Notes: generated by a model from the letters alone, not told the origin. A stretch of DNA of 64,000 nt from Candidatus Hydrogenedentota bacterium (GCA_029552745.1 JAKPDK010000152.1:345902-409901); one strand, 5' to 3'. Shown: positions 37,527 to 49,200, counted from the stretch's first letter. Made by a program: numbers and translations.

Positions 37527-37688
37527 ATGGGCGGTTTCGACCAAGTGATTCAGTCACTTATTTCTCAAATTATCAATATCCCGTTGATAAACCCATTGAG
37601 CTTTGTCTATGTCGTGCTCAATGCGTTGCTGCTCCTATTCAGCACCTTTTTGAGCGGGAGTGGAAGTAGTCTCTTTGGAAACAACTGA
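37527..37688 (+). CDS. 53-residue hydrophobic small protein
   Basis: The ATG at 37527 is preceded by GAAAGGA at six bases, a good ribosome-binding site, and the frame runs 53 codons to TGA at 37686. The product starts MGGFDQVIQSLISQIINIP, continues with a hydrophobic helix (LSFVYVVLNALLLLFSTFL) and ends in a Ser/Gly-rich tail (SGSGSSLFGNN). It looks like a single-span or surface-seeking peptide. comEC begins 54 bases later on the same strand, so they may share a transcript. No family is recognised. Confidence 0.55.
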   Translation: MGGFDQVIQSLISQIINIPLINPLSFVYVVLNALLLLFSTFLSGSGSSLFGNN

Positions 37689-37742
37689 TTATTAGGGCAA
37701 CACCCTGTTTGTTTGTTGCCAAAACTTGGATCCAGCTCCTTA

Positions 37743-40100
37743 ATGAACCGCCCACTTGTTCCCCCTGCCGTTGCTTTCATCGCAGGGTTGTATCTCGCTT
37801 TGAAAGGTTCGGGTCACAACCCTTTGCTGCCGGGCGTCATTTTTGTTTTTTTGTTTGCCTTGGCATTCTTCTTAAGACGTCCTGGACAGCATCGAATTGT
37901 CCTTGTCAGCGCCTGTTTTTTTGCAAGCGGTTGGTTCATTGCCTGTATTAAAACCCCTTCTGACGATCTAGACGAACTTGCCCGTTTCATAGAAAGAGAA
38001 ACGCCACCCGTTCTGACCTTAGAAGGTACGGTAGAGCGTACGGATGTACTCCTACCAGATGATACGTTTTCTCAGTTCGTTTTTAACGTTGAAAGAACAA
38101 TTACTGCACAAGAAAGTATACCCATATCGGGGAAGATGATTGTCCGATGGACCAATCCTTCGTCTCCGGTTTTCTCGGGGGAACGAGTCCGCGTTGTGGG
38201 AGTACCAACTACAAAACTTTATTATGATAACCCGGGCGTCAACAATGTCAGAAGACAATTTCAAATACAGGGAATCCATTCGCTCATACGGTGTTCTGGC
38301 GCAGAAGATGTCCACGTCATTTCCGATGGGAAAACATCGCGGAGTCTCGGATATTGGATTTCTTATTTGCGCCAAGCCCAAGCCGACCGACTTGCGCGTG
38401 TCCTCCCGCGCTCTGTGCTTCCTTTTGTAGCCGCGGTCTGGCTTGGGCAACGACACGGCATCGCGAGGACGGAATACGAGAATTACATACGTTCCGGCAC
38501 GGCGCATATACTTGCAGTGTCCGGAATTCACGTAGGAATCGTGTTTTTATTCTGTTCCTTTTTTCTCGGTTTATTTATTAAGAAAGAACGGATCGCCGCA
38601 ACGATAATCTTCGCTGTAATTTTCCTATTTTGTCTCATGGCAGGCGCGAGACCTTCGGTTGTCCGAGCGTCCTTCATGATTTGGGTTTATTTAGCAGCAG
38701 ATTTTTTCGACAGAGAGCGTGACCCTCTTTCCGCGCTTGCGTTATCTGCCATACTATTGCCTGCTTGGGACCCTCTCATCGTTGAGGATGCGGGTTTTCA
38801 ACTTTCTTTTTTAAGTGTAGCATCGATAATTATTTTTCATAATCCCATTTCGGGGTTCCTACAGAACAAGCTTCGTTTGCCGTCCCTATTGGCTCAGCCG
38901 ATGGGCGGAACCTTGGCTGCGCAAATCTTGCCTCTGCCTTTGTCTGTTCGTCTGTTTAATGTATTGCCTTGGGCGGCTCCTTTGGCGAATTTCTTCATCA
39001 TACCCTTGTTATCTATTGCTCTTTGGCTCTGCATGCTCACATCGGTCTTCTCTTGGCTGAATCTTGAGATTGGTATGATCTTCGGACATGCCTTACTGCC
39101 GGTCGTTTCGTTAATTCGCGTCATAGCACGCTTCACGGTATCACTTCCCATGAGCTTCAGCACAATCACAACACCTACCCAGCTTGCGGTTATACTGTTT
39201 TGGATAATGTTAGGCGTCGCGATTACACCCATCCGCTTTGTTACCACACGGATTCGTTTCGTTTGCGCAGTGACCTTAGCAGTCTTGACCATTATTTTTT
39301 GGAAACCCCCGACAAAACCGGAGATCACTTTCTTGGACGTAGGACATGGAGATTCTATCTTCATTCGTTGGGCTTCTGGCGACACCATGTTGGTAGATGG
39401 CGGGGATAGATCGGAATATTTCGACGCAGGTACCTCTGTAGTAGCCCCTTTTTTATGGTATAAAGGTCTGAAGACAATCGACTATTTGGTGTGTACTCAT
39501 AGTGATCGGGATCACCTGGGCGGTCTGCTCACAGTTTTGCGAAATTTCAAGGTCCGTCATGTGATCACATCAACCAATGACAGTACCCAAGACCTCAAAA
39601 AAGAACTGTTGGAAACCTGCAAAAACAAAGGAATAACCGTCCGAGAAGTGGCACGAGGAGATACATTGGTTATTGGTGACAGTTCCGTGGAAGTGCTTCA
39701 CCCCGAAAAGCTGAACATATATGAACACCCAAACGATAGTTCCATTGTACTCCGGGTTGCGTGGGAGAAGCTCCATGTCTTACTGACCGCGGATATCGGC
39801 AAGAAGATTGAAGAGGAGCTAATGTCAATGGAATGCGAGTCTGAGGTGCTGAAAGTGCCACACCATGGGTCGCAGCGGTCCAGTTCCGCCGCGTTTCTGC
39901 GCAGGGTAAACCCCCTAGTTGCGGTTATTTCCGCCGGCAGTATTGACAAAAACGAGACGGAGGGCCTCGATACGTTGCCAGCTAAGTGTAATGTTCTTAA
40001 TACTTACAAAGACGGCGCAATCACGCTGATGCCTGCTCCGAATACAATCGAGGTGACGAGCCAACGTCGCGGCATCGTCACCTCAATTTACCGGAATTAG
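37743..40100 (+). CDS. comEC: ComEC/Rec2 DNA-uptake channel protein
   Basis: The protein has 785 residues from the ATG at 37743. An N-terminal membrane pair and OB-like domain ([12 protein letters not shown]) are followed by the Competence domain with [12 protein letters not shown] and [12 protein letters not shown]. The C-terminal metallo-beta-lactamase domain has [23 protein letters not shown] (the HxDxDH nuclease motif) and [10 protein letters not shown]. It carries single-stranded DNA across the inner membrane in natural transformation. An upstream in-frame TTG at 37713 is less likely. Its stop overlaps the stop of the convergent GH4 gene by two bases (TAG and TAA share 40098-40099). Confidence 0.93.
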   Translation: MNRPLVPPAVAFIAGLYLALKGSGHNPLLPGVIFVFLFALAFFLRRPGQHRIVLVSACFFASGWFIACIKTPSDDLDELARFIERETPPVLTLEGTVERTDVLLPDDTFSQFVFNVERTITAQESIPISGKMIVRWTNPSSPVFSGERVRVVGVPTTKLYYDNPGVNNVRRQFQIQGIHSLIRCSGAEDVHVISDGKTSRSLGYWISYLRQAQADRLARVLPRSVLPFVAAVWLGQRHGIARTEYENYIRSGTAHILAVSGIHVGIVFLFCSFFLGLFIKKERIAATIIFAVIFLFCLMAGARPSVVRASFMIWVYLAADFFDRERDPLSALALSAILLPAWDPLIVEDAGFQLSFLSVASIIIFHNPISGFLQNKLRLPSLLAQPMGGTLAAQILPLPLSVRLFNVLPWAAPLANFFIIPLLSIALWLCMLTSVFSWLNLEIGMIFGHALLPVVSLIRVIARFTVSLPMSFSTITTPTQLAVILFWIMLGVAITPIRFVTTRIRFVCAVTLAVLTIIFWKPPTKPEITFLDVGHGDSIFIRWASGDTMLVDGGDRSEYFDAGTSVVAPFLWYKGLKTIDYLVCTHSDRDHLGGLLTVLRNFKVRHVITSTNDSTQDLKKELLETCKNKGITVREVARGDTLVIGDSSVEVLHPEKLNIYEHPNDSSIVLRVAWEKLHVLLTADIGKKIEEELMSMECESEVLKVPHHGSQRSSSAAFLRRVNPLVAVISAGSIDKNETEGLDTLPAKCNVLNTYKDGAITLMPAPNTIEVTSQRRGIVTSIYRN

Positions 40101-41422
40101 ATTTCGATTTTCTTAAACTGCGGCAGATAAGGTTTGTTCTTGCGGAGCATTTCCTGAACCATTTTCTTGATCTCCGCCAAAGAAAGAACGGCAGCCGTCA
40201 GGGGGTCATAAGCAATGGAGTGGAATACCATAACGGGGTCACCCGTCAACGCAGCTTCCACCGCCATCTCTTCCACGGCGATGCTGACATTATTCAATGC
40301 GGCACATTGGGGCGGCAAGGGCCCAACATACATGGGATTTAACCCACGCTTATTGGCTAACACGGGAACCTCCACGCAGGCATTCATAGGTAAGTTAGGG
40401 ATCAAACCTGTATTAGGCACATTACCGTTGAATTCATAAGGCTCTCCGCCGAGGATAGCATTAATGATACATGCGGCATACTCACCGCCACGCTCCAAGG
40501 AGAAGGGGGCTCCCTTGTCGAACCATTCCTTCACTTCCTTCTTCCACGTTTTTTCCCGCCGCAGATATTCTTTCAAAATGTACGCGTATTCACCTGGATT
40601 CCAATTAGTACTTCCTAAACAATATTTCTTGATCAAATCCGGACGTTTCCTGAACCACCAGTTGTATTCGGAGTTGTGACCACTTGATTCTGTCACGTAA
40701 TACCCAAGATGGAGGAACATTTCATTCCGCACTAGTTCTTGTTGATAGATGGATTTTTTGGCGACAGCTTTACGAATGGCAGGGTATGCATCTTTGCCAT
40801 TTCGCTTGAACTCGACAAACCATGCCTGATGATTTATCCCTGCACACACATACGTTATTTCATCCATCCGTGCCCCTATCCAATTTGCTAGCATGTGTGC
40901 CGTACCTTGCACGCTATGGCACAAACCGCTCAACTTCACTTTAGTGGCACGTTGCATTGCCCGACAAAGCATCGCCATCGGGTTCGTGTAATTCAGCAAA
41001 AGCGCATCGGGACAATACTTTTCAATGTCCCGACAAATCTCCAACATTACCGGAATCGTCCGCAACGCCCGAAATACACCGCTAGGTCCCCGCGTATCTC
41101 CGACATTAGTGTCTACACCGTATTTTTTGGGGATTTCGATATCGTGGCGCCAAATTTGAACGCCACCCGCCAGGATCGTGCAAACTACCGCATCAGCACC
41201 TTTAAGTGCCTCTTTTCTATCTAAAGTCGCTTCAACTTTGGCGGGATAGTTTCCCCGTTCGATGATGGATTTGACGGCGCGATGGGCAAAATCCAGTCTT
41301 TCTTCGTCGATGTCCATCAAAGCAATGGTGGCGTCTCGCAAAAGAGGAAAGGTCAGTAAATCGCGGACTAGACCCCGTGTGAATCCAAGACTTCCCGCGC
41401 CGATAAACGCAACTCGAGCCAT
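40097..41422 (-). CDS. Glycoside hydrolase family 4, alpha-galactosidase-like
   Basis: The protein has 441 residues. The NAD-binding GAGSLGF is at residues 8-14, [13 protein letters not shown] is the family metal/NAD segment, and C168-H169-S170-V171 is the GH4 metal-site motif. In this family CHSV goes with alpha-galactosidases, while phospho-glycosidases have CDMP or CN-P forms. The reaction uses NAD and a divalent metal through an oxidation-elimination route. The ATG at 41422 follows GAAAGGA; the frame opens 19 codons earlier without support. There is no signal peptide, so it acts on imported oligosaccharides. Confidence 0.88.
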   Translation of the reverse strand: MARVAFIGAGSLGFTRGLVRDLLTFPLLRDATIALMDIDEERLDFAHRAVKSIIERGNYPAKVEATLDRKEALKGADAVVCTILAGGVQIWRHDIEIPKKYGVDTNVGDTRGPSGVFRALRTIPVMLEICRDIEKYCPDALLLNYTNPMAMLCRAMQRATKVKLSGLCHSVQGTAHMLANWIGARMDEITYVCAGINHQAWFVEFKRNGKDAYPAIRKAVAKKSIYQQELVRNEMFLHLGYYVTESSGHNSEYNWWFRKRPDLIKKYCLGSTNWNPGEYAYILKEYLRREKTWKKEVKEWFDKGAPFSLERGGEYAACIINAILGGEPYEFNGNVPNTGLIPNLPMNACVEVPVLANKRGLNPMYVGPLPPQCAALNNVSIAVEEMAVEAALTGDPVMVFHSIAYDPLTAAVLSLAEIKKMVQEMLRKNKPYLPQFKKIEI

Positions 41423-41555
41423 TTTTCGCTTTCCTTTCTGAATTGGTTCCCTGAAGTTTTTTCTGAACAAACAGGACAATTATCTAGACGTGACGTCTGG
41501 TTGTCAAAAAAGTCCGCAACTGTTTCCTCATCTTTACGAAGGCGATACGTACCTA

Positions 41556-43631
41556 TTACCGCTTGTAACGGACATCATAAATCCTATGGTTGATTCGACG
41601 TGCCGCTGTAACGAGCTCCGGGTAGGGAGAGTCGGTTACGGAGACAAATCCGATGTTATAGTTTTCACCATCAAACCACCTTCCCGTGATCGGCTCGTCA
41701 ATATATTGAAACCAGTGACATCCGACAAAAACGGGACAAGATGCTACACTTTCCACATAGCGACGATAAGCGCGAGCACGTTCGGTTTGGTCACGCGTTG
41801 GACACAGACCAGGATGAAACATCCCGCGGTCCAGGGCACCAAAATGGAATTCGCCCACGAGTACGGGCTTGTTGTAGTCGTTTTGACCTGTCCACTCTGC
41901 AGCGTCTAGGGTGTAATTGTACAGATTGACGCTTATGACATCTGCAACCTCGGCACACGCTCGTATCACAGGTTCCTCGGGTTTCCCCGCAAACCGACAT
42001 CCCAAATAAAGGTGATGGGGGGCATACTTTTTCACCACATTTCTCACAGTCAGAAAATAGGTCTTGGCGAAATCATAAACGTAACGGTCCATATCGGAGC
42101 GACATGTTGCATTGGGAGAAGATGGCAAACGAAGGTGGTCCCAGTCGGTTTCAGGAATTTCCCAAGCACGGCACAACTGTTCCGAACTACCATACTTGTC
42201 CATAAGTTGCTGAATAAGCATCTTACGGCACGGTTGGTCGGTAGGGGAAGACAAAGTGGCGCGTCGCGGATCTTCCCAACCCAGTTCGTTATCAACGAAA
42301 AAACCGATACATAGCGGATTGGATGCATACTTAGAAGCCATAGGACCTACGGAGGAATCTACCCTAACCGCAAAACTGGGGTCGTACACATCGTACATTT
42401 TGCTCCAATATCCAGAACCTGCCTCAATACGTCGCACTTCGCCGTGAATGCCGGTAATCGCGGTAAAGGGCAGAGGACTCTTTTCCAAAACGTCTTCCTG
42501 TGCCCACGCACCAATCGTATTGAATCCCCATGAATCCAGACGCCCATAGGCAGATTGCCTCCATCGATCTTTCCAGGGGCCTCCGTACTTTCGAATAAGA
42601 TTCGCACCATAAAAACTGAACGTCCAACCACCACCTTGAAGAATATCGGCCATACTATGGGGATTTTCGGCGAATTGATAGAGTTCTTGATAAGGAGACT
42701 CGATGTTACGGTTGGGAAGCCATTCAAACCAATCGTCCCTTTTCTCGACGAACGTACGTTCCCAGGTGCCCAGACAGTCCATTCCTAAAGAAAAGAAAAG
42801 ACGGCCATCCGGGGTCACAAGCCACCATTTGCCATCCAACTTCTCGGTACGAAACCAACCTGTGGCTTCCAGTTTGGGTCCCTTCGCCCAGCCTCGAAAA
42901 GGATTCCGGCTAAAGTCAGAAGAAAATCGTGCGAGAGTTTTTTCTTCCTTACGCGCCTCAGCGACAAGATCCTCCTCAGAGTGTATTTTGCACGGCCAAT
43001 CCTCGTGTTTGTATTGCCCGAACCGGTCAACAAAAGGAAGGCTTACCATATCTTCCAGCGGTTCTCCCTTCCCAAATAAACGGATATTATCGATGACCAA
43101 TCGATGCGGACGTGTGGGACGAGGTAAAAAGATTTGAAAGGCTACAATGCGAGTCAAATCGATCTCTTTTCCGGATGGCAACGGTCCCCAGACGGGCACA
43201 CCACGCATCCCCCAAAAAGGCTTGGGATTACGGACAAACCTCGTCATCATCGTTGTCCATTGCTTCGGTGGTGCCTCGATACAATGTGTGAGACAATTGT
43301 TCACCCCATCCGCACCCTCATTATCAACCCTCATGCAGACAGATAACGGTTGCTCCTCTGGATTAAAAATATCTACCGCTATGCCCTGATAAGAACTCCA
43401 GTCCCATGGTTTATCCCCTGCGGAGAAAAACACATTGGGCCAATCTACTTTCTGAAAATAGACTTGGAGTACTCTTCTGGCGTCTTTGCTGACAACTTTT
43501 GCGGTTGCGTGATTAAGTTGCACAATAGGCGGCAGTGTGCCTGAATCAAACGACTCAAAAACCACCGCGTCAGGAAGGTCGGCACCTATCCCACCAAACA
43601 AAGAAGCCAAAACTCCGCACAGGGCTAACAT
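41556..43631 (-). CDS. Exported GH50-like beta-agarase family glycoside hydrolase
   Basis: The protein has 691 residues with a short signal sequence (LALCGVLASLFGGIGA). Residues about 20-190 look like a carbohydrate-binding jelly-roll (VFESFDSGTLPPIV, WDWSSYQGIAVDIFNPE). The catalytic TIM barrel follows, with GRLFFSLGMDCLG, acid/base Glu in FFVDNELGWEDP and likely nucleophile Glu in LVGEFHFGALDRG. Near the end, GCHWFQYIDEPITGR is typical of GH50/agarase-like proteins. Substrate is inferred as a galactan or related glycan. The GH4 gene starts 133 bases after its stop on the same strand. Confidence 0.75.
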   Translation of the reverse strand: MLALCGVLASLFGGIGADLPDAVVFESFDSGTLPPIVQLNHATAKVVSKDARRVLQVYFQKVDWPNVFFSAGDKPWDWSSYQGIAVDIFNPEEQPLSVCMRVDNEGADGVNNCLTHCIEAPPKQWTTMMTRFVRNPKPFWGMRGVPVWGPLPSGKEIDLTRIVAFQIFLPRPTRPHRLVIDNIRLFGKGEPLEDMVSLPFVDRFGQYKHEDWPCKIHSEEDLVAEARKEEKTLARFSSDFSRNPFRGWAKGPKLEATGWFRTEKLDGKWWLVTPDGRLFFSLGMDCLGTWERTFVEKRDDWFEWLPNRNIESPYQELYQFAENPHSMADILQGGGWTFSFYGANLIRKYGGPWKDRWRQSAYGRLDSWGFNTIGAWAQEDVLEKSPLPFTAITGIHGEVRRIEAGSGYWSKMYDVYDPSFAVRVDSSVGPMASKYASNPLCIGFFVDNELGWEDPRRATLSSPTDQPCRKMLIQQLMDKYGSSEQLCRAWEIPETDWDHLRLPSSPNATCRSDMDRYVYDFAKTYFLTVRNVVKKYAPHHLYLGCRFAGKPEEPVIRACAEVADVISVNLYNYTLDAAEWTGQNDYNKPVLVGEFHFGALDRGMFHPGLCPTRDQTERARAYRRYVESVASCPVFVGCHWFQYIDEPITGRWFDGENYNIGFVSVTDSPYPELVTAARRINHRIYDVRYKR

Positions 43632-43803
43632 AATCGGGGTCCTCCGCAGGTTTCTGTGTCTGTTGGCAAACTGTCAAAACTCTCTTTTCCCGCGTGCACA
43701 ACTGCCTGTTAGCGAGTTAATACCAATATAACAGAACCAAAAACGGATAGAGCCCTGGAACCCAGAGAATAAATCTGCCTTCTTTGCAGGTCAGCCCTAA
43801 ACT

Positions 43804-45915
43804 CTATTTTTTGTCTTTTATGTTGGAGTCTAACTTAACGATGAATGAATTTCCCGGGTTCTGGCCCTGCAGCGGGTTTTTAGTTGGAAAGTCGGCAGAA
43901 CCGGTAGAACCGGTCAAAAAAACGCAACCACGGGAATCAACCGCAAGCGCCGCGCCCGCTTCATCCCCACCGCCGCCTAGTCGAATAGAGTAACCTAAGC
44001 CCCCAGAAGAAGTGAACATAACCAGCGCTGCATCCTTGCCCCCGCCCTGCACGGAAGGCAAGGGATTGAAGGTCGGAAAATCAGAGGAGCGTGTGGACCC
44101 CAAAACATAGACGTTGCCATTACGATCGACCTTTATGGCGTGAGAAGCCGGACGATCATCTCCACTTCCGCCCATGTATGTTGACCAGAGTATTTCTTTG
44201 GCATCCGCTGAAATCTTTGTAATGAAGAAATCAGCCGCTCCGCCGGCATAAGCGGATTGCACCGGTTGCTTCGTTGGGAAATCCACGGACGATGTATCTC
44301 CAGTGACAAAAACATTACCTTTTGCATCAACGGCGACGCCTTCTCCTTTGTCGTTACCCGTGCCTCCCAAGAACGTGGAAAATACAAGCTGGGTTCCATC
44401 GGGATTGAATTTGGTTACAAAAACGTCAAGTTCGCCGAAATCCCCTGATGGATCTCCGCCAGCATGTTTAGGCTGGATTACGCCCTCGGTTACAGGAAAG
44501 TCTTTGGACCCCGTATATCCGGTGACAAAGACATGTCCCTGAGGATCCATGGCACAACCCCACGCCTTGTCGTAACCGTGGCCACCCAGAAAACTGCAGA
44601 AAACTAAACCAGTTCCCGATGGGTTAAATTTCGCGACAAATGCATCTTCTGCTGTAAAGGGTTTCCCGCTCTTTTTTGTAGGATCAGGCTCTTTCGGGTC
44701 TGTATAAACCGGCTTGAACGAATTGGGCGTGGTTGGAAAGTCGGTAGAATGGGTGCCTCCGACGACTGCGCAGTTTCCCGCCGCGTCATAGGCTATCCCT
44801 CGCACCTCTTCCATGGACTCTCCGCCAAGCAGAGTAGAGTAAACGAGGTGATCGCCATTCGGGTGAAGTTTTGCCACGATATTGTCATAGGTCGCTTTAT
44901 GAACCCGACAAAACGCCTCCTCCGTCGTGGGAAAGTCTGGGGACTTCGTACGACCGCCCAAATAAACATACCCTTTCTCATCTACCGCCATTGCTTTGAT
45001 ATCGTCGTCGTTGGACCCACCTATATACGTGGCATAAAGAATGGTATCGAGTTCCGGATTCAGCTTGGCCACAAAAATGTCGAGTTTCCCTGCGTTTTGG
45101 TTTTGGTAGGCATTTTCTACTGGGAATGCGGAAGAATGGGTAAATCCCCCAACATAGACATTACCTTCCGCATCTACGCCGATACCTCGTGAGGATGTTG
45201 CTTCTTGGAAATAAGACGAAAATAGAAGCACCGGGTCGATAATCAAAGGTAGAGAATGGTCATATTCTCCCAAAGTGAATGTGACGTCCCCATTTGCATT
45301 GATGACGTAGGTGCAACTCACGCGCTGAACCGAACCATCCCTTTCCTGGTAGGCAAAAGGAGTCGGACAAATCATCTTTTTGGATTTTGTGCATATGACG
45401 AGGTTGCCCGTAGAATCTAAAAGAACACGCTCTGCGCCGCAGAAATGCATACGAATACGAGAAGGGTCTGCGAACGGCTCTACCACAAAATCGTATTCAA
45501 GTTTCCCTTGCGTGCCATGTAGAATCAGGTCGATTCCATCGTAAACCCTGGGGCAACGAACAGAGGCGAATAGGGGAACCCCAGACACCCATTTCGAAGG
45601 CTCATCGCCAAGCATGTAGTTTGCTTTACCACTATACTCTGCTTTTCCCTCCGGCAAAAGTAAATTATCGGTGCCAAGAAGTTGGAGAGTTATTTTCTCA
45701 CCGTTATCGAAATAGACGCCGATATTTTCCCGCGTGACCCATAAAACTTGATCAAAACCTGTCGAAGTAAAACAAATCTCTTCTGGATGTTGACCAACGT
45801 TTGCTTCAAACCACAACGGCACATTCCGCAATACGTGGTTACTCTGAGATACGGCTGGCGATGCAAGGAGACAAAAGAACACACCAAATAAAGAAACCGA
45901 CCACATTTTAGTCAT
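43804..45915 (-). CDS. SBBP-repeat beta-propeller exported protein
   Basis: The protein has 703 residues. A signal peptide ends in SPAVSQ. Residues about 30-230 match the N-terminal domain often found before SBBP repeats (WFEANVGQHPEEICF, YDGIDLILHGTQGKLEYDF). At least seven repeats follow, each with a version of AVDxxGNVYVxGxTxSxDFPT, forming a beta-propeller likely exposed at the surface. The ATG at 45915 follows GGAGG by eight bases; an ATG at 45930 overlaps that site and is unlikely. No C-terminal sorting domain is seen. Ligand unknown. Confidence 0.88.
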   Translation of the reverse strand: MTKMWSVSLFGVFFCLLASPAVSQSNHVLRNVPLWFEANVGQHPEEICFTSTGFDQVLWVTRENIGVYFDNGEKITLQLLGTDNLLLPEGKAEYSGKANYMLGDEPSKWVSGVPLFASVRCPRVYDGIDLILHGTQGKLEYDFVVEPFADPSRIRMHFCGAERVLLDSTGNLVICTKSKKMICPTPFAYQERDGSVQRVSCTYVINANGDVTFTLGEYDHSLPLIIDPVLLFSSYFQEATSSRGIGVDAEGNVYVGGFTHSSAFPVENAYQNQNAGKLDIFVAKLNPELDTILYATYIGGSNDDDIKAMAVDEKGYVYLGGRTKSPDFPTTEEAFCRVHKATYDNIVAKLHPNGDHLVYSTLLGGESMEEVRGIAYDAAGNCAVVGGTHSTDFPTTPNSFKPVYTDPKEPDPTKKSGKPFTAEDAFVAKFNPSGTGLVFCSFLGGHGYDKAWGCAMDPQGHVFVTGYTGSKDFPVTEGVIQPKHAGGDPSGDFGELDVFVTKFNPDGTQLVFSTFLGGTGNDKGEGVAVDAKGNVFVTGDTSSVDFPTKQPVQSAYAGGAADFFITKISADAKEILWSTYMGGSGDDRPASHAIKVDRNGNVYVLGSTRSSDFPTFNPLPSVQGGGKDAALVMFTSSGGLGYSIRLGGGGDEAGAALAVDSRGCVFLTGSTGSADFPTKNPLQGQNPGNSFIVKLDSNIKDKK

Positions 45916-45970
45916 GGGACAAACCTCCATTTTTTATTTGCCTGATACTCTCGACTGTCAAAACAAAAAA

Positions 45971-45994
45971 GGACTTGCGCAACCGCGCAAGTCC
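45971..45994 (-). terminator. Intrinsic terminator after the tRNA-like element
   Basis: On the minus strand a perfect 10-bp stem (GGACTTGCGC with GCGCAAGTCC, loop GGTT) is followed by TTTTTTGTTTT. It closes the tRNA-like unit that starts at 46076. It resembles the terminator after the true initiator tRNA at 57023-57046. Confidence 0.85.
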
Positions 45995-46002
45995 GAAAAA
46001 AC

Positions 46003-46076
46003 TGGCTAGAAGAGGTATTTGGACCTCCTCTTACAGGGTATTAAACCCGTACGCTATCAAACTACTTCACCCCGCA
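46003..46076 (-). pseudogene. Degenerate initiator-tRNA-like element (tRNA-fMet paralogue, anticodon altered)
   Basis: This 74-base minus-strand segment aligns along its length with the genuine tRNA-fMet at 57058-57134. Shared parts are the 5' end GCGGGGTG, the D-arm region (AGTAGTTTGATAGC against AGCAGTCTGGTAGC), the anticodon-loop flanks GGG and CCC, and a terminal CCA. The anticodon loop reads TTTAATA instead of CTCATAA, so CAT is lost and position 37 is T. T-arm and acceptor pairing are weakened, and the T-loop lacks TTCGA. It has its own promoter and terminator in the same places as the true gene. It is therefore either a decaying duplicate or an RNA with a new role. Translation as a normal tRNA is unlikely. 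Confidence 0.6.
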
Positions 46077-46087
46077 AACGTACGACA

Positions 46088-46116
46088 ATGCTACTCCCCT
46101 AAATTGTAATTGTCAA
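46088..46116 (-). promoter_or_regulatory. Sigma-70 promoter of the tRNA-like unit
   Basis: On the minus strand TTGACA (46111-46116) and TAGCAT (46088-46093) are 17 bases apart, placing transcription start just before the tRNA-like body. The layout matches the true tRNA-fMet promoter (TTGACT, 17 bases, TAACAT). Confidence 0.65.
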
Positions 46117-46220
46117 AAACTTATATGAGCCCAATGACTTTGGCAGTTCTCGTGGGTGTGCTAAAAAAATGAAGAAAATTACTCAATGAATAACACAACC
46201 CAAGCCGTGCAACTCTTCCG

Positions 46221-49200
46221 TTATTTTGTGGGTAGCGTTTCCACATTTCCAAGTGGGAGAAACCAACGCCAGCATCTCGCTGAAAATCTACTTAAATCAT
46301 CCAGAAGAGAGTAGATGACTGGAATGACAACCATAGTAAGAAAGGTACCAACAAGCAAACCCGAGGCAGCAACTATACCTAGGGGACTCATACGCTCCAG
46401 CCCGACCGCCATCTCGAAAATGAGAGGAACAAGGCCAATGATAGTTGAAACTGTGGTCATCAAAACCGGACGCAAACGCAATAATACGGACTGTAGGATA
46501 GCCTCGTCCCGCACCATGCCTTTAGCCCGCGCGTTGATGATGAAATCAAGTAGAAGGATACTGTTGTTAACGATGGTGCCGCCTAAGAGTATCATGCCCA
46601 TCATGGCAGGTTTGCACATGGGTTTATCAAAAATAAGCAACCCCCAAAAACCGCCAGCAATACCAAGAGGTATAGCGGCCATAATGGTGAACGGATGCAA
46701 GAACGACTCGAACATAGCCACCAACAAGATAAACAGAAGCACAAAACCAATTATGAGAGCTTGTCCCATTTCCTGTTGCCCTACTTGCAAATCCTCTGCC
46801 GAACCAGAGACTTGGATTTTGTACCCGAGGGGGAGTTTTAAGCCAGCAAGTTTTTCTTCCACCTTTTTGCCGACCTGGCCAATGGTATATCCCCGATTAA
46901 CGCCCGTGATACTTATGGTGCGTACCAGGTCTTCGCAAGTAAGAAACGGCTCAGTTTTGTGTGGATAAATTTCAGCCAAGCTGCGCAAAGGCACCTGACC
47001 GACGGGAGTGTCGAGGTACACGTCTAGTAACTGGGATGGGGACTCTATATCGGCACCTCGGTACTGTACAGTAATGGGGATATCAAGATACCCGTTTAAC
47101 CGCATGAGCGTAGATGAAACACCCTTGACAGCTGTCCGCAGTTCCGTAGCAATGGCGGGAGGTGAGACCCGATAAAGCTCCGCCAGCTCTGGATTAATGA
47201 CGATATGACGATCGCCCTTGTCTATATACCAACTGCGACGGACATCCACAAGACCTGGTGTCCCATCAAGCGCTAGCAAAACATCGCCAGCCAATTCGTC
47301 CAGTTTACGTGCGTCAGGTCCACTGATGATGACATCTAGGGGAGCACGCGTTGTCGAGAGGGGAGTGGCACCGTACTCCGCCATAGAGAAATCCTTGACG
47401 CCTTGGATTTTTCGTAAAGCAGTGCGCCATTGATCCTGAATTTTCCAAATATCATCTACTCGTTTCGTCCGATCAACGAGCGTAACTTTAATACGGCCGG
47501 ACTGCACCGTAGACTCACCGCCACCAAAGCTGATCTCCCCGGGTTCCGAACCGACCACAGAGGACATCATAAGTATCCCGGGTGTTTCATAAAGCATTGA
47601 CTCGATTTCGGTTAGAGTTGCTTCGACTTGACGCGGTGTATAGTCCGAAGGTGTTTTAAAATCAATATTGACAATCCCCGTGTCCATGGCCGGCATTAAC
47701 TCTCCACCAACAAGCGGCTTAACTTGCCTCATGGTCACGATAAAGAAAACAAGGGCAGCCACAACAACAAGCCAACGATGACTCAGCGCCCTGCGCAAAA
47801 TCCCAAGATAAAAACGCCCCAACCAATCGACTCCTCGGTCAGTAACCGATACGATCCGCTCTATAAAATTGCGTTTTCGTTCACCTCTTGCCAGCAGGCG
47901 GGACGCCATTAAAGGCACAACAGTCAACGACGCGAGCAAAGACCCAACAAGAGTAGCGGAGATGACTAAGTTGAGTGGACGCATAGTTTGCTGGGTGTAA
48001 CCACCCGCAAACATGACCGGAATAAGTACAATAACCGTGGTTAACATCCCTGCCGTAACAGCCAGCGCCACTTCCTGGGCACCAAACAAGGCAACTTCTT
48101 GCGGGCTTTTGCTTGGGTCCTCTCGATGATGGCGATAGATATTCTCTAACACCACAACGGAAGCATCAACGACCATACCAACTGAAATGATCATACCTGA
48201 GAGCGTGACCATGTTGACGGTGTAGGGACTAAACCAAAGCACCACGACACCAACGAAAAAGGACATAGGAATACTTACAGACACGACAAGCGCCGCCCGA
48301 ATGTCTGCGAGGAAAAAGAAGATTATCAACACCGTGAGAATAACAGCCTGATACAAAGACGACCACATGCCCTGCACGTTCAGATCTATGATCGGCTGCT
48401 GGTCATCGGTAATTACAAAATCAATATCGGGATACTCCGCCTGGAGTCTAGGTAAATATGCCTTGACATTGCGTATCGCCGCGACCGTCGCACCATGTTC
48501 CGGCCGTAAAATGTTGACAGCAATAGCCGCCTTACCATTGCCATGGTAAATACTGCGTTGTTCCACTTCGCCCAATTTAACTTCCGCGACATCGCGCAAG
48601 CGAAGCACCCCCCCGTCTTCGAAACGCACCGGAGTTTGGCGAATCTCGTCAAGATTCGTAAACTCGCCGAAGACCTTCAAAAGATATTCTCGTTGTGAAG
48701 AGTAGACTGTGCCCGCTGGCGCGGAAACGTTATGCCGAGCCAGTGCCGCCAAGATATCGGCTAACGTCAAATTGTGCGCGGCAAGATCTTCACGCCCGAC
48801 GAGGACCTTTACCTCAGGTCGATGAGCGCCAAAAACATCCACATCAGCTACACCGGGAATATTCAGTAACTCGTCTTCAATCTGATTTTCCGCAAGCAAC
48901 CGTATTTGCGAAAGATCTTTCGCTTCGTTGCCGGGTTTGGGAGAGAGGGACAACGTTAAAAGAGGACGTGTCGCATCCGAAATACTGAAGATACGCGGCT
49001 CGAGGATGTCCCCCGGTAAAGAGGCACGAACACGGTTCAACGCGTTCTGCACATCTAGAACAGCTTCTCCCAAGTCCTTGCTATAGAAGAACTCGGCATT
49101 GATTGATGAGACCTCATCCCGACTTGTGCTTCTGATACGATTGAGCCCACTAAGCGTGTTCAGTTCCTTTTCAATGGCTTGAGTCACTTTGTCGGCGATG

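Noticed and set aside
46003..46076. Reading the tRNA-like element as a functional tRNA-Leu (TAA)
   Set aside because: Position 37 would be T, the T-loop lacks TTCGA, the anticodon stem has a bulge and the long variable arm of tRNA-Leu is absent.
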